This document shows, piece after piece, positions 44,161-52,713 of a stretch of 64,000 nucleotides of DNA. This DNA is from Deltaproteobacteria bacterium (lineage in GTDB: Bacteria; Desulfobacterota; Desulfobacteria; Desulfobacterales; G020354645): the NCBI GenBank assembly GCA_020354645.1, contig CP070652.1:4192629-4256628 (forward strand). Reading direction: 5' to 3'. The position numbers and the translations under genes are program-made. The notes below the pieces were generated by a model that did no database searches, had not been told where the DNA came from, and was given only the letters and a program-made list of their open reading frames with translations. How positions within the stretch are numbered: the stretch's first letter is position 1; each line of letters opens with the position of its first letter.

Positions 44161-44904
44161 TCAACTTTTGAGTTTCGTAATTCTTCCCTCTTTGGCCAAA
44201 GCAATAAAATGGGCCACATCAATTTCTTTCGGGCAGACAAAGGAACAGGCGCGAGACGAATGACATCGGCATACACCCTGATAGCCGTAAAGAATTTTTA
44301 ATCTCTGTTCTTTTTCCTGTTCGCGGGGATCCATCACCCTCACGATACTGTTCAGCATGGCATTGGGCCCAAGAAAAGTCTCATGACTGCTGATGCATGC
44401 GGCAGCACAGCAAAAACAGTTAATACATCGAGTGGCATTGACGTAGCGTTCCAGTTCCTGTGGGGTTATCGGAAACTCGTCTCCTTCTGACCGGGGCAAT
44501 ACCGGTTTGATGATATACGGTTTGACCTGGTCCACCCTATCATAAGCCTTGGTGAAATCCACTATCAGATCACGAATCACAGGCGCCACGTTCAGGGGTT
44601 CAATGTAAAAGGTGTCTGTCCTAAAGTAGTATATGGCATTTTCGACGAGAAGTTCACAGGCAAGAAGAGGCTTTCCATTGACTTTCATCGAACACGTTCC
44701 GCATTGTCCATGTTCGCACGAGGAGACCCAGGCTAAGGTTGGGTCTTGCTCATCGTTGATTTTGCGTAAAAGATCCACGAACCGCATGATCCGGCTTGCT
44801 TCCAAGGTGTACTTTTGAATCCAAGATCGATTCTCATCGGGATCGAAGCGACGAATCTTCAAGTTGATCATAAAGACTTGCGTTTGTGGATTTTCGCGGC
44901 TCAC
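44161..44904 (-). CDS. sdhB: Succinate dehydrogenase/fumarate reductase iron-sulfur subunit
   Basis: 247-residue electron-transfer subunit. 2Fe-2S ligands in SCEHGQCGTCSMKVNGKPLLAC; the C-terminal cluster motifs are CINCFCCAAAC and CRCHSSRACSFVCPKEID, giving one 4Fe-4S and one 3Fe-4S-type site as in this family. The start may be the GTG at 44904 or the internal ATG 12 codons in. It is 17 bp after sdhA. Whether the complex oxidises succinate or reduces fumarate, or acts on a related dicarboxylate, is not decidable from sequence. Confidence 0.9.
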   Translation of the reverse strand: MSRENPQTQVFMINLKIRRFDPDENRSWIQKYTLEASRIMRFVDLLRKINDEQDPTLAWVSSCEHGQCGTCSMKVNGKPLLACELLVENAIYYFRTDTFYIEPLNVAPVIRDLIVDFTKAYDRVDQVKPYIIKPVLPRSEGDEFPITPQELERYVNATRCINCFCCAAACISSHETFLGPNAMLNSIVRVMDPREQEKEQRLKILYGYQGVCRCHSSRACSFVCPKEIDVAHFIALAKEGRITKLKS

Positions 44905-44921
44905 TTTATTTTGTTTCCCTC

Positions 44922-46718
44922 TCAGTATTTTCTTTCGATAACATCGAACTTATCGTAAAACTGACCCCCTTCATTATAAATACTCATATCAATATCACGG
45001 CTGCCGAACTCAACTGTTCCAAATTGTTCCATGGATATTAACGTATGATAGTTAAACTCATCTTTTCTTTCGGGAAAATCTTCGCGAAAATGGGCGCCTC
45101 TAGACTCTCTTCTATATAACGCAGCCTGGGCAATGACCATTGAGACAGCCAACAGGTTGTCCAGTTCCCAGTGTTGAACCAGCTCCTGATTCATGCGGAG
45201 GCTCTTTGCGGATAAAGCCGTGTGATCCGCTCGATGTCTTAGGATTTTCAAGACATCAATTGCTTTGGAAATTCCTTCGTCGGTTCTGAAGATACCGACA
45301 CTTTCGGTCATCAGGGTTCTCATTTCGTCACGAATTTGTCCGATGTTGTCGCCACCACGGGATTCCAGGTAACGAGAAAATCGGGCAACGGAAATATCTC
45401 CCTCAGCTTCTGGAAATTTTTCAGGGGTATCCTTTAGATATGCCAGAATCCTATCACCGGCAAATTTTCCCATGGTGATCAGTTCCAATATTGAGTTTGT
45501 TCCAAGACGGTTGAAACCGTGAAAGCTGGCTGACGCGCATTCGCCGACTGCATACAGACCGAAGACGGTTTTCTGTGTGCTGTCCTGAACTTCACCAAAG
45601 ACATTGGTGGGTATGCCGCCCATCTGATAGTGGTTGCTCGGGTGAACCGGACAAAGTTCCTCTTTCGGGTCAAGATTGAGATATTTTCTGAAAAATCCGG
45701 TGACCTCGGGAATTTGTTTTTCATGGACAGCATCAGAAAGGTGCCGTAAATCGATCCAAATATGCTCAACATTGTGATCGGGATTTAAAATTCCCTTTCC
45801 ATTGCGAATTTCTGATGCAATCGCCCGTGAGACCAAATCGCGGGGAGCCAGCTCTTTCATTTTGGGTGCATAGTGTTCCATAAAAGCGTCCATATCTTTG
45901 TTGCGCAGAATACCTCCTACCGAACGCAGCGTTTCGCTGGCCAATATGCCGGGACCCACGATGCCGGTGGGATGAAACTGGACAGCTTCAGGATCCATCA
46001 CGGGCAGCCCTGCCTGGAGAATGAGTGCCAGCCCGTCACCTGTATTTTGACGGCAATTGGTTGTGACTTTATAGACTTGCCCGCTTCCACCCGTAGCCAA
46101 AACTGTGGCTCTAGACAAAATACGGATAAATTCACCTTCCTTTTGCTTAAAAACAATGCAGCCCACGCATTGGTCATCTTTAAAAAGAAGCTCTACGGCA
46201 ATTGCTTGGTTGATAAAAGAAATGTTTCTTTTCAAGGATTCTCCCCAGCAGGTATCCATAATTCCCTTTCCGGTTCGATCAGCTTCAAATACAGCCCGAT
46301 AAGCCGAGGATTCACCAAAATTGAGCGTATGGCCGCCAAATGTTCGCTTGCTGAGTTTCCCTGTTTGGTCACGGCTAAAATGCATCCCCCTGTTTTCCAA
46401 CCACAGGATCTGTTCCCAAGCCGCCTGGCAGATTTTCCGGACCACGTTTTGATCGGCAGTACAATCAGATCCTTTCCAAGTGTCAAACATATGATAAATG
46501 ATTTTGTCCGCCGGATCCTTAGGGTCAACAGCCGCTAATCCACCCTGGGCAGTGGACGTGTGTGATTTTTGCGGATGGAGTCCCTTGGTGATGGCAATGA
46601 TCCGGCTTTGGGGCCTGGATTCAAGCACCTCGACAGCACAACGCAAACCAGCACCACCGGAACCTATAATAAGCAAGTCGCATTCAAGTGTTGAGTCTAT
46701 TCTCAGTCTTTTATTCAC
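44922..46718 (-). CDS. sdhA: Succinate dehydrogenase/fumarate reductase flavoprotein subunit
   Basis: 598-residue covalently flavinylated subunit. FAD-binding GSGGAGLRCAVEVLE at the N-terminus, KSHTSTAQGG with the flavin-linking His, TFGGHTLNFGESSAYR, NHYQMGGIPTN with catalytic His and GECASASFHGFNRLGTNSILEL. All expected dicarboxylate-binding residues seem present. It follows sdhC-like by 261 bp of repeat-rich DNA, so separate transcription from the anchor is possible. Part of an SdhCAB-type set in the dicarboxylate region. Confidence 0.93.
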   Translation of the reverse strand: MNKRLRIDSTLECDLLIIGSGGAGLRCAVEVLESRPQSRIIAITKGLHPQKSHTSTAQGGLAAVDPKDPADKIIYHMFDTWKGSDCTADQNVVRKICQAAWEQILWLENRGMHFSRDQTGKLSKRTFGGHTLNFGESSAYRAVFEADRTGKGIMDTCWGESLKRNISFINQAIAVELLFKDDQCVGCIVFKQKEGEFIRILSRATVLATGGSGQVYKVTTNCRQNTGDGLALILQAGLPVMDPEAVQFHPTGIVGPGILASETLRSVGGILRNKDMDAFMEHYAPKMKELAPRDLVSRAIASEIRNGKGILNPDHNVEHIWIDLRHLSDAVHEKQIPEVTGFFRKYLNLDPKEELCPVHPSNHYQMGGIPTNVFGEVQDSTQKTVFGLYAVGECASASFHGFNRLGTNSILELITMGKFAGDRILAYLKDTPEKFPEAEGDISVARFSRYLESRGGDNIGQIRDEMRTLMTESVGIFRTDEGISKAIDVLKILRHRADHTALSAKSLRMNQELVQHWELDNLLAVSMVIAQAALYRRESRGAHFREDFPERKDEFNYHTLISMEQFGTVEFGSRDIDMSIYNEGGQFYDKFDVIERKY

Positions 46719-46739
46719 TAAAATATTCCCAGTAACCTA

Positions 46740-46930
46740 TAATAAACTCGAAATTCGAAGCACGAAATCCGAAACAAATTCAAAATACGAATATTCAAAT
46801 GTTCAAATAGATAAATTCACTTAAAACCCTTCTTAAAAGAAAAACGACAGCGTTGATCATCTTTTTGCGATTTAGAATTTTGGTCATCCGAAATTGTTTC
46901 GTGCTTCGATATTCGGATTTCGAATTTATG
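46740..46930. repeat. AT-rich TTCGAA repeats in inverted orientation between sdhC and sdhA
   Basis: AAATTCGAAGCACGAAATCC at about 46749 reappears inverted near 46901-46930 (GGATTTCGAATTTA), with GAAGCACGAAAC also inverted. The same words occur at 6985-7060. The copies can fold into a long imperfect hairpin inside the sdh transcript. Confidence 0.55.
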
Positions 46931-46979
46931 TCGATTAAAATGCACGCACTTTTTCTTGTCTAAAATTATTTTTTTAAAA

Positions 46980-47807
46980 CTATAGTGTCAGCGTCAATCT
47001 TATGCCGATCCATCCAAAAACAGCCATCATTAAGAAAATTAGAATAGTTAAACCATTTTGCAGCAGCCTGAATTTTAAATAATCCTTAAGGATGGACATC
47101 AGGCCATAGCCGGCGTGATAAAGTACAGCGATAACAAGCGTCAGGTCCACGAATTTGATAAATTTAGATTGCATTCTGGTAATCACAACATTGGACTCGT
47201 GACCGATGGCAGGTTGAAGATGCATGAACAGAAGATGGGCCGGAATAATAATCAATAAAAAAACGCCACTGATTCTTTGCAGTTTCCAGGCAAGGGAACT
47301 TGCGGTGTTCCAGATTTTCGATGCGACCAGATAACCGGGGCTGACACTGAAAATCAGACTGGTAAGCCAGAAAAAAATTGGCGATACTGACTGGTTACCC
47401 ATGATCATCAGCAATCCAAGCAGCAAAACATACGTAACGGCAAGACCGAATACCCAGCGAATCATGGATTCATCGTTTCGCGTCGCGAATATTTCGTACA
47501 GTATCAGTCGACCGCCATTAAGGGCGTGGAAGATGACCGGCACAGCCAAAAGCCACTCGAGAAAAGAGATAAAAACAAACCCGAAATATTTCATTTTTGC
47601 ATCATACTCGGAGGGTATCGCAAGAGAAGAGAGCGTCAAAATATGAAACCAAATGTAAACAACCATGAAGATACCGGTCAGGCGATGAATCCAGGCAATG
47701 ACAAATGGCCATCCTCGCGTTTTGGCATAAAACGCCGCAACCGGCAAACTTTCCAGCGCTGAAAGAATCAACCGTTCAAATGGTCTTTTGACGACGGGTG
47801 AAGTCAT
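46980..47807 (-). CDS. Fused SdhC-SdhD-like cytochrome b membrane anchor
   Basis: 275-residue membrane protein with two similar three-helix halves. Half one has AWIHRLTGIFMVVYIWFHIL and VIFHALNGGRLILYEI; half two has WKLQRISGVFLLIIIPAHLL and LYHAGYGLMSILKDYL. Each carries the R-x-(T/S)-G and paired histidines of Sdh/Frd anchors. Separate SdhC and SdhD proteins are about 120-130 residues each, so this reads as a fusion or an ancient duplication forming a six-helix heme b and quinone-binding anchor. It is the first gene before sdhA and sdhB on this strand. Confidence 0.85.
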   Translation of the reverse strand: MTSPVVKRPFERLILSALESLPVAAFYAKTRGWPFVIAWIHRLTGIFMVVYIWFHILTLSSLAIPSEYDAKMKYFGFVFISFLEWLLAVPVIFHALNGGRLILYEIFATRNDESMIRWVFGLAVTYVLLLGLLMIMGNQSVSPIFFWLTSLIFSVSPGYLVASKIWNTASSLAWKLQRISGVFLLIIIPAHLLFMHLQPAIGHESNVVITRMQSKFIKFVDLTLVIAVLYHAGYGLMSILKDYLKFRLLQNGLTILIFLMMAVFGWIGIRLTLTL

Positions 47808-47901
47808 TTATGACGAACTCCTGCTATCCGTGTGTCGGACAAATGGTCATCTTTGAGGTGAAAAAATTTTTCCAAAAATTCTTTGTTGATTGCCTCTAAA
47901 A

Positions 47902-47944
47902 GTGAAGCCTCCCCGCGGCAAGCCGCGGGGCATTCTGGCGAAGG
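47902..47944. repeat. GAAGCTCCCCGC-type hairpin repeat, copy D
   Basis: GTGAAGCCTCCCCGCGG-CAAG-CCGCGGGGCATTCTGGCG: same layout and flanks but with compensating stem changes, so the structure is kept while the sequence differs. It lies between the GntR gene and sdhC. Confidence 0.55.
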
Positions 47945-47963
47945 AGAGTAAAAGGGGGTGTCT

Positions 47964-48707
47964 TTAATTTCGGGGAGGTGAGGGGCCCCCGTTTTCTTGT
48001 TCATCTAAGTAAGCCAGAAACTTCTGATGGGCTTCCTGAATATGATTTTGCACCAGGTTTCCGATCGTCTGTTTATCTACATCCTGATCTCTAAAATGAT
48101 TAAATATCCTTTGATGCACTGCCAAAGATCCGGGCAAATCTTCCTGATAATACTGGTAGGAAAATCGGTACCATAAACTATGCATCCTCAAAGTTTTCAA
48201 TATTTTTACCAGGATATCATTACCCGAAGCATTTATGAAGACGTCGTGAAATTCGAGATGGTTTTTCCAGTATGCTTTCGTGTCCTTTTCTTTAACCGCC
48301 ATTGCCATCTTATCAAGGGATTGCAACATCTCATCAAGCACTTTTCCGGTAATTTTTTGATAAGCTTCCTGGGCGGCCAACCCCTCAAGCAGCGCTCGCA
48401 CAGGAAAGTTTTCTTCAATATCTTTACGGTTGATGCGTTTGACGAAAGCTCCTTTTCTTGGAATGATGACCACCAAACCCTTTTTCTCAAGATCCCGGAA
48501 AGCCTCCCGAAGCGGGGACCGGCTGATGCCGAACTGTTTCTGCAGGTCGACCTCTACAAGCTGGTCACCCCCTGTCAAAACGCCCTCAAGAATCGCTTCC
48601 GCAAGGATGCGCGAAACTTGTTCCCCAAGAACATGGGGGCTGAAATTCAGATCCTTGATTTTGCCGGTGAGATTTTTTGATTCCATAACCGAGTTTTCAT
48701 TGCTCAT
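47964..48707 (-). CDS. GntR-family transcriptional regulator (FCD type)
   Basis: 247-residue regulator: N-terminal winged helix (GVLTGGDQLVEVDLQKQFGISRSPLREAFRDLEKKGLVVIIPRKGAFV) and a helical FCD ligand domain (about 105-230) with EFHDVFINASGN. FCD regulators usually sense small organic acids, fitting local control of the carboxylate genes. The ATG at 48707 overlaps the ferredoxin stop; other in-frame starts lie at 48731 and 48683. Confidence 0.88.
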   Translation of the reverse strand: MSNENSVMESKNLTGKIKDLNFSPHVLGEQVSRILAEAILEGVLTGGDQLVEVDLQKQFGISRSPLREAFRDLEKKGLVVIIPRKGAFVKRINRKDIEENFPVRALLEGLAAQEAYQKITGKVLDEMLQSLDKMAMAVKEKDTKAYWKNHLEFHDVFINASGNDILVKILKTLRMHSLWYRFSYQYYQEDLPGSLAVHQRIFNHFRDQDVDKQTIGNLVQNHIQEAHQKFLAYLDEQENGGPSPPRN

Positions 48708-48915
48708 ATAGCCTGTGAATAGTGACGGCACCGGTGGGAAATGCTTCTACGCAAAGCATACACAAAGTACATTCATCCTCGTTTTCTTTGACCACCACTG
48801 GCTGGTTGGCCTCGATTGTAAAAATATTTACCGGACATACCTGAACCCAGTTGGCAGTTTCCTCCTCCCCCGCAAACTTAGCTAGATCAATTTCTACTTT
48901 TATGAACTCTCCCAT
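48697..48915 (-). CDS. Single-cluster ferredoxin-like protein
   Basis: 72-residue acidic ferredoxin, similar to FixX-like or single 4Fe-4S proteins. Ligands: VCPVNIF (one Cys) plus CTLCMLC (three Cys), enough for one 4Fe-4S cluster. The fourth Cys of the usual CxxCxxCxxxCP is Phe (EAFPTGAV), consistent with loss of a second cluster, and the change is one base from Cys (TTT versus TGT). It overlaps the GntR start by 11 bp. Confidence 0.85.
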   Translation of the reverse strand: MGEFIKVEIDLAKFAGEEETANWVQVCPVNIFTIEANQPVVVKENEDECTLCMLCVEAFPTGAVTIHRLYEQ

Positions 48916-49073
48916 GCATTATAGCCTTTTTGAAATAAGACGTTTAGTGAACTGATGTGAGATAAATAAATCTAAAGCCGCTTTAGACAAGGTATGGCCC
49001 TTGGCCTGTTTTGCCGGTTTGCCTGTTAAATAACGTAAACCGGTCACGTTCTCTGGGTCAACAGGTGAACCCG

Positions 49074-49958
49074 CTAGGATATCTTCGCTGCCATTTTTAA
49101 TATGCGTCTTGAATTTTCCACTACCGGATAGTCTATAAATTTACCGTCTAATTGGATAGCTGCCTTACCGCCGGCTTCCGCCTGTTCAAAAGTTTGAATC
49201 ACTTTGCGGGCATATTCGATTTCTTCTTTCGTCGGTGAAAATATCCTGTTGCACACATCCACCTGATTGGGTTGGATACACAATTTTCCCTGAAACCCGA
49301 TTTGACGGGCTTTTTTAACGTCGGCTTCAAGTGCCTCACGGTCTTTGAGATCAATCATAAAGGGCGTATCCAGGGGCGGCTTCACCCCGGCGGCCCGGCA
49401 GGCAACCGCTATTCTCGCACGCGGATAGAATAGCTCCTCTCCGGTTACGGTGATCTCAAATCCCATATCCAAGGCAAAATCAGCCGCACCAAAGGCGACC
49501 GTAAATAGCCGCTCCGGATCGGTTCGTTGCGCAACAATCTGGAAAGCATTTTGAACTGCCAGGGCTGTTTCGATTAACGGTATGACTGAAATGCAACCCG
49601 GTGGAACTTTATTATACTGTTCCGCAATTAGCAGAAGCCGGTTTATTTTTCGAATGTGAGCGGGGCTTTCAATTTTTGGAAAAATAATACCGGAAAGACT
49701 CTCCATCACCACTGCCTCCAGATCCTGATGCACAAATTCAGAATCCAAAGCGTTCACACGCACAAAGACCTGCCGGTCCTGGTGCTGGCGAATTTTTTCT
49801 TGCACCAAAGACCTGGCTTGCTTTTTCTGCTTATAGGGCACAGCATCTTCAAGATCTATAAGAACAGCATCAGCAGCCGTGTTTACGGCTTTATCTACAC
49901 GATCCGGCCTATTCCCAGGAACAAAAAGGGCTGTTCGTATGAATTCGATCTCACTCAT
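49074..49958 (-). CDS. CitE/HpcH-family CoA-ester lyase (malyl- or citramalyl-CoA lyase type)
   Basis: 294-residue TIM-barrel lyase. Signature segments: FVPGNRPDRVDKAVNTAADAVLIDLEDAVP, VFVRVNALDSEF, IIFPKIESPAHI, IPLIETALAV (metal Glu) and FGAADFALDMG (metal Asp). Members split malyl-CoA, citramalyl-CoA or citryl-CoA into acetyl-CoA plus glyoxylate, pyruvate or oxaloacetate. The ATG directly abuts the SucD-like stop, so the ligase product is likely its substrate. Which acid is used is not decidable. Confidence 0.9.
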   Translation of the reverse strand: MSEIEFIRTALFVPGNRPDRVDKAVNTAADAVLIDLEDAVPYKQKKQARSLVQEKIRQHQDRQVFVRVNALDSEFVHQDLEAVVMESLSGIIFPKIESPAHIRKINRLLLIAEQYNKVPPGCISVIPLIETALAVQNAFQIVAQRTDPERLFTVAFGAADFALDMGFEITVTGEELFYPRARIAVACRAAGVKPPLDTPFMIDLKDREALEADVKKARQIGFQGKLCIQPNQVDVCNRIFSPTKEEIEYARKVIQTFEQAEAGGKAAIQLDGKFIDYPVVENSRRILKMAAKIS

Positions 49959-50852
49959 TCAAAGACACTCCCTGGTAAGTGCAACAATCTCTGAAAACAC
50001 TTTTGCCACCCGAATACCGGCCTTCTGGAACCGGGCAACCTTGCTTTTGGTTGTCCCCTTATCCCCTTCAACAATGGTTGCTGCATGACCGAATCGCACA
50101 CCAGGCATTTTGTCCACGAACCGTCCGGCAATGAAAGCGATAATGGGTAACGATAATTTTTCGGATATTACAAAGTCGGCAAGCTTTTCCTCGATGATTC
50201 CACCAGGCTCACAAAAAAGCACGACTACCCGGGTATCGGGGTCTTGATCAAATAGAGGGATTAAATCCAAAAAATTTGATCCCACTACCGGATCGCCGCC
50301 GACGCCAACACAGGTACTCTGTCCGATGCCGTTGGTAGTCAGCAGATTCGCAATCTCGGTCGTCATCCCGCCGCTTCTGGATGCGATACCGACCGGGCCC
50401 GGCATATAAGCCTTTTTGACGTCCGTCATTGGTCCTCCGGCCATGCCCAGTTTTAAACTGTGGGGTGAAATAAGCCCAAGCGTATTGGGGCCAATGACTC
50501 TCGCATCTTTCTCCCGGGCCACCTCTAGAAATTCAATTGTGTCTTTTCTGGGAACGCGCTCGGATACGACGATCACGAGCTTGATTTCATTATCGAGCGC
50601 TTCCAGCACCGCACCATTGACAAGGGTGGGTGGCACGGAAATAACGGAAGCCTCAGCAGGGTGTTTTTTCAGTGCTTGACGCACCGTATCGTAGACAGGA
50701 ATTCCATGGACCTGATGGCCGTGCTTGCCCGGGGTGACGCCGGCCACAACCGCTGTCCCATAATCCAACATATCTTTGGTAAAGGTGGTTGCCTCACGCC
50801 CGGTAATACCCTGAACGATGACTCTGGTATTTTGATCCGCTAAGATTGCCAC
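49959..50852 (-). CDS. SucD-like acid-CoA ligase alpha subunit
   Basis: 297-residue alpha subunit of a succinate/malate-CoA ligase. CoA-binding Rossmann segment VIVQGITGREATTFTKDMLDYGTAVVAGVTPGKHG; SRSGGMTTEIANLL; and the phosphohistidine loop RFGHAATIVEGDKGTT, all needed for catalysis. The GTG at 50852 is chosen because AAAGGAG lies 4 nt before it; the longer frame to 50993 lacks similarity. It sits between the broken beta subunit and the CitE-like lyase, a malate-CoA ligase/malyl-CoA lyase style arrangement. Confidence 0.9.
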   Translation of the reverse strand: MAILADQNTRVIVQGITGREATTFTKDMLDYGTAVVAGVTPGKHGHQVHGIPVYDTVRQALKKHPAEASVISVPPTLVNGAVLEALDNEIKLVIVVSERVPRKDTIEFLEVAREKDARVIGPNTLGLISPHSLKLGMAGGPMTDVKKAYMPGPVGIASRSGGMTTEIANLLTTNGIGQSTCVGVGGDPVVGSNFLDLIPLFDQDPDTRVVVLFCEPGGIIEEKLADFVISEKLSLPIIAFIAGRFVDKMPGVRFGHAATIVEGDKGTTKSKVARFQKAGIRVAKVFSEIVALTRECL

Positions 50853-51019
50853 AGCACTCCTTTTCTTGTTCTTAAAAGCGGTTTCATAGGCCCCTCTAAT
50901 GCCCGATAGCTGTTCTAAAAGCGGCTTGGCCGACCTCGTTGCGGGCCGACTCAAGCTGCTCATAGCGGCAACGTCAAAGTGACGACAGTTCAAATACGGA
51001 TTAATTCCGTTTTTTATTT

Positions 51020-52430
51020 TTAGGCAATTTTATTGACATTTTCGACAGCTATCCGGGCGGCCTCATCAATAGATACCGCACGATCACAATATGGCACTCC
51101 ATACTTGGACAATATCTTAAAGCCTTCCTCTTCCCATGCACCGGGTATACGGAAAACAGCAACCGTTTCGGAAGGCACTTTGCCTGCCTCCAGGATTCCC
51201 TTAATGATACCTCGCGCCACCAGATCAACCCGTGTGTTGCTGACCACATTCATAATGACTGCAATTTTTGTGACATTCGGTTTTGAAAGAATCAGGCGGG
51301 TCAACTCTTTGACCTTTCGAACCGAGGGATTTCCACCTATTTCACAATAGTTTGCCGGTTCTCCGCCATGGGACCGCACGGCATCAAAAGCGGTCAGTGA
51401 AGCACCGCCACCGCCAATGATCAGTCCCAGGGTGCCGTCGAACTCTATCACCCGTCCGGCTACGCCCCTGTGGTCGAGCTGATCGATCTCAGACGCCTTG
51501 CGCTCGAATGCTGTCATTTTACTCGCTGCTTCGAAGCGACTTTCATCTCTCATGATCTCGGTGATGTCCTTATGCCGGTTCTCCGCCATGGGACCTGACG
51601 GCATCAAAGGCGGTCAGCGAAGCACCGCCACCGCCAATGATCAGGCCCATGGTGCCGTCGAACTCTATCACCCGTCCGGCTACTCCCCTGTGGTCGAGCT
51701 GATCGATCTCAGACGCCCTGCGCTCGAATGCCGTCATTTTAGACGCTGCTTCGAAGCGACTTTCATTGCTCATGATTTCGGTGATGTCCTTATGCCGGAA
51801 GACAGCATCATCATCGATTTCGAGATGACAATCCAAGGCAATAAATCTGCCGTCTCCAGTCACGGCTAACGGGTTGATTTCAGCCAGCGTTGCGTCGTAT
51901 TCAACAAAAACATCCGCCAGCCTGGAAAGTATCGCCGCCAAACCGAGCAGTTGCTTACCGGAAATACCTGTTTCAGCAATAATATCTCTGGCACGATATT
52001 GGGGTAATCTTGACCGTATCGAAAAATGCTCTCGCCTCACCTTTTCCGGTTCATGCAGCACAATCGCTTCGATATCTACCCCCCCCTCTCTGGAGAAAAC
52101 AGCGATAGGGGCCTTTGCCACGGTATCGTAAGCAATGGCCAAAAAAAACTCTTGGTCAATCTCGAGCATTTCTTCAATGAGTATCTTTTTGGCTTTGTAT
52201 CCGTTGATTTCGGTTGAAAAAAGATACCCCATTTTAGTCTTCGCTTCTTCACGGGTGGCCGCCTCCAAAATTCCACCGGCCTTACTACGGCCACCGACAG
52301 GTAACTGTGGTTTCAAAACCACCGGATTTTTAATTTCGAAAGGATCTGATGGCGAGACAAGGATTCCGGAAGGCGCAGGGATTCGGTATTTTTTTAAAAT
52401 TTCTTTTGACTCAAACTCCAGTAATCTCAC
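51020..52430 (-). pseudogene. SucC-like acid-CoA ligase beta subunit, disrupted by a 220-bp tandem duplication
   Basis: ATP-grasp beta subunit partner of the SucD-like protein. The N-terminal piece (51570-52430, GTG start after AAGGAG) runs to LIIGGGGASLTAFDAVRSH and stops at GGEPA. The C-terminal piece (51020-51607) repeats about 73 residues and continues through PANYCEIGGNPSVRKVKEL to the end. A 220-bp duplication, not a multiple of three, shifts the frame. Removing one unit restores 1191 bp, 396 residues, normal for the family. ATP-grasp (LEFESKEILKKYRIPAPSG, DATLAEINPLAV) and ligase domains are otherwise intact. Unless the C-terminal piece is translated from its own ATG at 51607, the enzyme is inactive. 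Confidence 0.85.
51355..51794. repeat. Imperfect 220-bp tandem duplication
   Basis: Units 51355-51574 and 51575-51794 are about 95% identical by eye, with scattered substitutions (for example CGCACGG versus TGACGG near the start). Both are bordered by TGCCGG, a 6-bp microhomology typical of a slippage or illegitimate duplication. Confidence 0.88.
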
Positions 52431-52569
52431 AAATATCTCCTTATTCGGTCGATTGTCGACTATATACATACCCATTTTCAGTGTCAAGCAAAATAAAAGG
52501 TCATGCAACCCTCCAAGATTGAATCGAGTCATTTTTCCGGCACTGATTGGCCTTTTACCCATGCCGGGA

Positions 52570-52713
52570 GGTGCCGTGAAAGTGGCTCGCGGAAGTATAA
52601 AGAAAAATGACCGATTGCGGTATAGAGGGCATACCACCGATTTCACGGAAGAAGTAACCAGCATGGAGATTGACAGGCAGCCGATATACGATGGCCACGG
52701 ACGTCCATCATGA
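52570..52713 (+). pseudogene. Fragment of the EF-Tu-domain-II-like gene
   Basis: A partial copy of 40366-40623: AVKVARGSIKKNDRLRYRGH and TTDFTEEVTSMEIDRQPI are kept on the plus strand, with silent and few amino-acid changes, but both ends are missing and the frame closes at an unrelated stop. It lies antisense between the SucC-like gene and the TRAP permease. Confidence 0.82.

Noticed and set aside
51560-51620. Programmed frameshift joining the two SucC-like pieces
   Set aside because: The disruption is explained by a 220-bp duplication; no slippery sequence is needed and removing one unit restores the frame.
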